The position numbers were made by a program, and so were the translations under genes. From positions 1,426,001-1,490,000 of the forward strand of contig OY759970.1 in assembly GCA_963662965.1 (NCBI GenBank): a DNA stretch of 64,000 nucleotides, written 5' to 3'. Positions 61,847 to 64,000 of the stretch are shown one piece after another; position 1 is the stretch's first letter, and every line of letters starts with the position of its first letter. The stretch is from DTWD01 sp963662965 (GTDB taxonomy: Bacteria > Acidobacteriota > Vicinamibacteria > Vicinamibacterales > UBA8438). The notes beneath the pieces are model-generated. The model was not told the DNA's origin and made no database searches. It worked only from the letters and a program-made list of their open reading frames with translations.

Positions 61847-62866
61847 ATGACCGCGGTTCGCTCCTTCCTCGACGGACTCCGCCGCGTCGCGACCGCACCG
61901 ATGTTGCTCCTCGGCGTATACGGGCTTACGCTGGCGGCAGCGCTCCCCATGGGGTTCGTGCTCCACGAGTCGATCACGACGCACCTCGGCGCGAGCACGG
62001 TGGCCGCCTCGCTCGCCGAGGGATTCGACGCCGGATGGTGGGGGGAGTACCAGCAAGCCGCGCGCGGGATCGGCCAAACGCTCGTGCCGGAGGTGATCGG
62101 GTTTGCCGCGGTGCTCTCGAACGTGAGCACCGTCGCGGATGGCGAGCTGCCGAGCGGCGCCGTCGCTGGGCTGGCGGTCGTCTATCTCGCCGCCTGGGCG
62201 TTTCTGGCTGGCGGCATCATCGACCGCCTCGCGCGCCAGCGCCGCGTCGCCAGCGCGGGGTTTTTCGCCGCATGTGGCGTCTATTTCTGGCGATTCGCGC
62301 GCTTGGCCGTGCTGGTCGGCGCGGTCTACTGGCTGTTGTTCGCCGTCGTCCACCCGTGGCTCTTCGGGGATCTCTACACCGCGATGACACGTGACGCCAC
62401 GGTTGAGCGCAGCGCCGCCGTCGTCCGGTTCTCGCTCTACGGCCTGTTCGGTCTCCTCCTGCTCGCCGTGACGCTCGTCTTCGACTACGCCAAGATCCGA
62501 GCCGTGGTCGAGGACCGCCGGAGCATGATCGGCGCGGTTGTCGCGTCACTACGCTTCGTGCGGCGGCGTCCGGCCGCCGTCATCGGCCTCTACGTCCTCA
62601 ATGTCCTGCTCTTCGCCGCGGTCCTCGTCGCGTACGCCGGTTCCGCACCGGGCGCGGGTACGACCGGCGCCGCCGTCTGGCTTGGATTCGCTGTCGGTCA
62701 GGCCTACGTCGCCGCACGGCTCTTCACGAAGCTGGTGTTTTACGCCTCACAAACGGCGTATTTCCAGAGTGAGCTGGCGCACGCCAGATACGTGGCGCGC
62801 CCACAACCGCAGTGGCCCGCGTCGCCGATGGCCGAAGCGATCGGTGCGCCACCACCCGAGTCGTAA
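61847..62866 (+). CDS. Six-helix membrane protein of unknown function
   Basis: From ATG 61847 (MTAVRSFLDGLRRVATAPML) the protein has 339 residues with about six helices: LLLGVYGLTLAAALPMGFVL, AGLAVVYLAAWAFLAGGIID, ARLAVLVGAVYWLLFAVVHPW, LYGLFGLLLLAVTLVFDYAK, VIGLYVLNVLLFAAVLVAYA and a C-terminal GQAYVAARLFTKLVFYASQ. A pattern of DYAKIRAVVEDRRS and RSFLDGLRRV resembles uncharacterised membrane proteins sometimes near peptidase genes. I assign no function. The upstream gap consists only of repeat. Confidence 0.7.
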   Translation: MTAVRSFLDGLRRVATAPMLLLGVYGLTLAAALPMGFVLHESITTHLGASTVAASLAEGFDAGWWGEYQQAARGIGQTLVPEVIGFAAVLSNVSTVADGELPSGAVAGLAVVYLAAWAFLAGGIIDRLARQRRVASAGFFAACGVYFWRFARLAVLVGAVYWLLFAVVHPWLFGDLYTAMTRDATVERSAAVVRFSLYGLFGLLLLAVTLVFDYAKIRAVVEDRRSMIGAVVASLRFVRRRPAAVIGLYVLNVLLFAAVLVAYAGSAPGAGTTGAAVWLGFAVGQAYVAARLFTKLVFYASQTAYFQSELAHARYVARPQPQWPASPMAEAIGAPPPES

Positions 62867-62907
62867 CCGCGGCGCCAGTGTCGAGTCCTCCGATAGACTG
62901 TGCCTCG

Positions 62908-63687
62908 ATGTCGACATTGGCCGAACGCTTGGCGGCGTGGATGCGGGAGCAGGTGTCGGCGGCGGGGGCCAACGGGCTTGCCGTCGGGGGGCCTTGATTC
63001 CGCCGTCGTGGCCCGCCTGTGCCAGCTGGCGCCGCCCGGGCAGGCCGTCGATGCGATTCTGCCGTGTCATAGCGATCCACATGATGAGCAGGATGCCCGC
63101 CTAGTCGCCACCCACTTCGACCTGCCGATCGTCCATGTCGATCTCGACCGTACTTATGAGGTGCTAGTCGAGGGGCTGAAGAATGGGACGCACCGCGCGG
63201 CGCCGCCGACGGCGGCCAGCGCTGAGTTGGCGTGCGGCCGGGCTCCGATGGCCGGGCTCCGATCGCCAACCTCAAGCCACGGCTTCGGATGACGGCGCTC
63301 TACTATCTTGCCAACGCCATGACGTGCCTGGTCTCCGGAACCGGCAACCGCTGCGAAATCGAAGTCGGCTACTACACGAAGTACGGCGATGGCGTGGTCG
63401 ACCTGCTCCCGATCGGTGGATTGCTCAAGAGCCAGGTCCGAGAGCTGGCGCGTCAGCTCGAAGTGCCGGAGCCGATCGTCGAGCGCGAGCCGAGTGCGGG
63501 ACTCTGGATTGGACAACGCGATGAAGCCGCGCTCGGCTTTTCCTGTCGAGATCTCGAGTCGTATCTCGATGACGGACCGGGGGCGGTCTCTCTGGCGCTC
63601 GCGCTCAAGATTGACCGCTTGATGCGGTCGAGCGGCCACAAACGCGCCCTCCCGCCGATCCCGCCCGTCGCGGTCGAGGGACCGTGA
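62908..63687 (+). pseudogene. nadE: NAD+ synthetase with two frameshifts
   Basis: From ATG 62908 the frame gives MSTLAERLAAWMREQVSAAG, ANGLAVG, and breaks in a G6 run at the PP-loop. The expected GLDSAVVARLCQLAPPGQAV continues in another frame with CHSDPHDEQDARLVATHFDL. It breaks again at a 14-base tandem duplication, GGCCGGGCTCCGAT at 63236-63249 and 63250-63263. Deleting one copy restores PIANLKPRLRMTALYYLANA, SGTGNRCEIEVGYYTKYGDG and IVEREPSAGLWIGQRDEAAL up to 63687. NadE is essential in most bacteria, so another copy or a salvage route should exist, or the first lesion is an error. It is the ammonia-dependent (about 260-residue) type. Confidence 0.75.
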
Positions 63688-63710
63688 CGAGGGACTGCTA
63701 AGCTCATACG

Positions 63711-64000
63711 ATGTCGCTCGCCCAGCGGGTGTCGTCGCCCGTCGTCGAGGTCAGAAAGGAGGAAGCAGGCCCTCTCCTGCTGATGTTCCTCATATTCGTT
63801 CCTCGTCATGACCTCGTACAACATCGTCAAACCGCTCACCCGCGCGCAGTTCATCCAAGAACTCGGCGCCGACAACCTTCCGTGGATCTTGCTCGCTTCG
63901 GCCGTTGTCGTCGCCGTCATGATGCAGCTCTATAGCCGGGGCGTCTCGTTGCTGCCGCCGAAGTCGGTCCTGGCCACGACGCAGTTGGGCATCGCGCTGA
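63711..64000 (+). pseudogene. MFS/NTP-NDP exchanger-like transporter, frameshifted and cut by the window end
   Basis: ATG 63711 gives MSLAQRVSSPVVEVRKEEAG and PLLLMFLIF. A one-base insertion near 63800 moves the rest to another frame: FLVMTSYNIVKPLTRAQFIQ, ELGADNLPWILLASAVVVAV and MMQLYSRGVSLLPPKSVLAT. The pattern looks like the first two helices of the ADP/ATP-carrier-like (Npt/Tlc) or related MFS proteins. The protein continues beyond the window. Translation could restart at the ATG near 63809, which would remove helix 1. The family call is tentative. Confidence 0.5.

Overview
The window is a GC-rich bacterial chromosome segment. It holds a complete single rRNA operon, a PurS/PurQ/small-PurL purine operon, [4Fe-4S]-type PurF, and many secreted peptidases. 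It also holds a methanol/ethanol-type PQQ dehydrogenase with a cytochrome c partner, and the remains of an ADOP-type (acidobacterial duplicated orphan permease) MacB-like permease. Together these point to Acidobacteriota, most likely Vicinamibacteria. That is inference from gene content; the 16S rRNA at 9157-10713 would settle it. The window is also unusually full of broken genes: about a dozen loci carry in-frame stops, frameshifts, internal deletions or only one end of a family. Core genes look intact. This fits a lineage undergoing gene loss (for example a host-associated one), but consensus errors in a metagenome assembly must be excluded for the single-base lesions.

Layout. 1-3318: glycolate oxidase glcE (partial) and glcD, then a secreted M64 peptidase, all on the minus strand. 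3382-4882: remnants of a sugar O-methyltransferase and an ABC-2 permease around an unknown membrane protein. 4912-10978: rRNA operon on the minus strand (16S, tRNA-Ile, tRNA-Ala, 23S, 5S, terminator), with processing stems around 16S and 23S and a promoter whose -35 box overlaps the tyrS stop. 10975-23560: a long minus-strand cluster, M16 peptidase, YycJ-like hydrolase, purB, purS, purQ, purL, purF, a HEAT-repeat protein, purM, purN, tyrS. 23749-32567: rlmN and mtaB (convergent), a frameshifted PilZ protein, permease and PAS/REC remnants, an NhaC antiporter, an FMN-binding protein, and a degraded ADOP permease.

33461-38599 is the most interesting block. A tightly overlapping minus-strand operon encodes an outer-membrane porin, an exported FMN-binding protein, a histidine-rich four-helix membrane protein and the flavin transferase ApbE. 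It is divergent from an ANKH/MATE-like transporter. The shared upstream region has a sigma70-like promoter and two TGAGA-N5-TCTCA palindromes that resemble Fur boxes. Together these look like an extracytoplasmic, covalent-flavin electron-transfer system, possibly metal regulated.

38639-55045: a broken PAP2 phosphatase, exported versions of normally cytoplasmic enzyme families (VOC, isocitrate-lyase-like, HpcH/HpaI aldolase), M28 and M29-like peptidases, a CPA1 antiporter, proC with a basic tail, a PhoD-like phosphatase, a metallo-beta-lactamase-fold hydrolase, broken sixA, and yggT. 55099-64000: a fused accDA, a di-heme cytochrome c with PQQ dehydrogenase and cupin, an M1 peptidase whose start lies in a 16-bp inverted repeat, a membrane protein, a twice-frameshifted nadE and a frameshifted nucleotide-transporter-like gene running off the end.

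Two dispersed repeat families run through the window. One is a GC-rich intergenic mosaic built around the palindrome GGGCGCGCACGTGCGCGCCC and a GGGGCCGCAGGCCCC hairpin, often abutting gene ends and gene remnants. The other is short arrays of GGTTCAAGG/GGTTCC-like or CTGATCC heptamers, mostly placed directly 5' of start codons, including three junctions of the purine operon.
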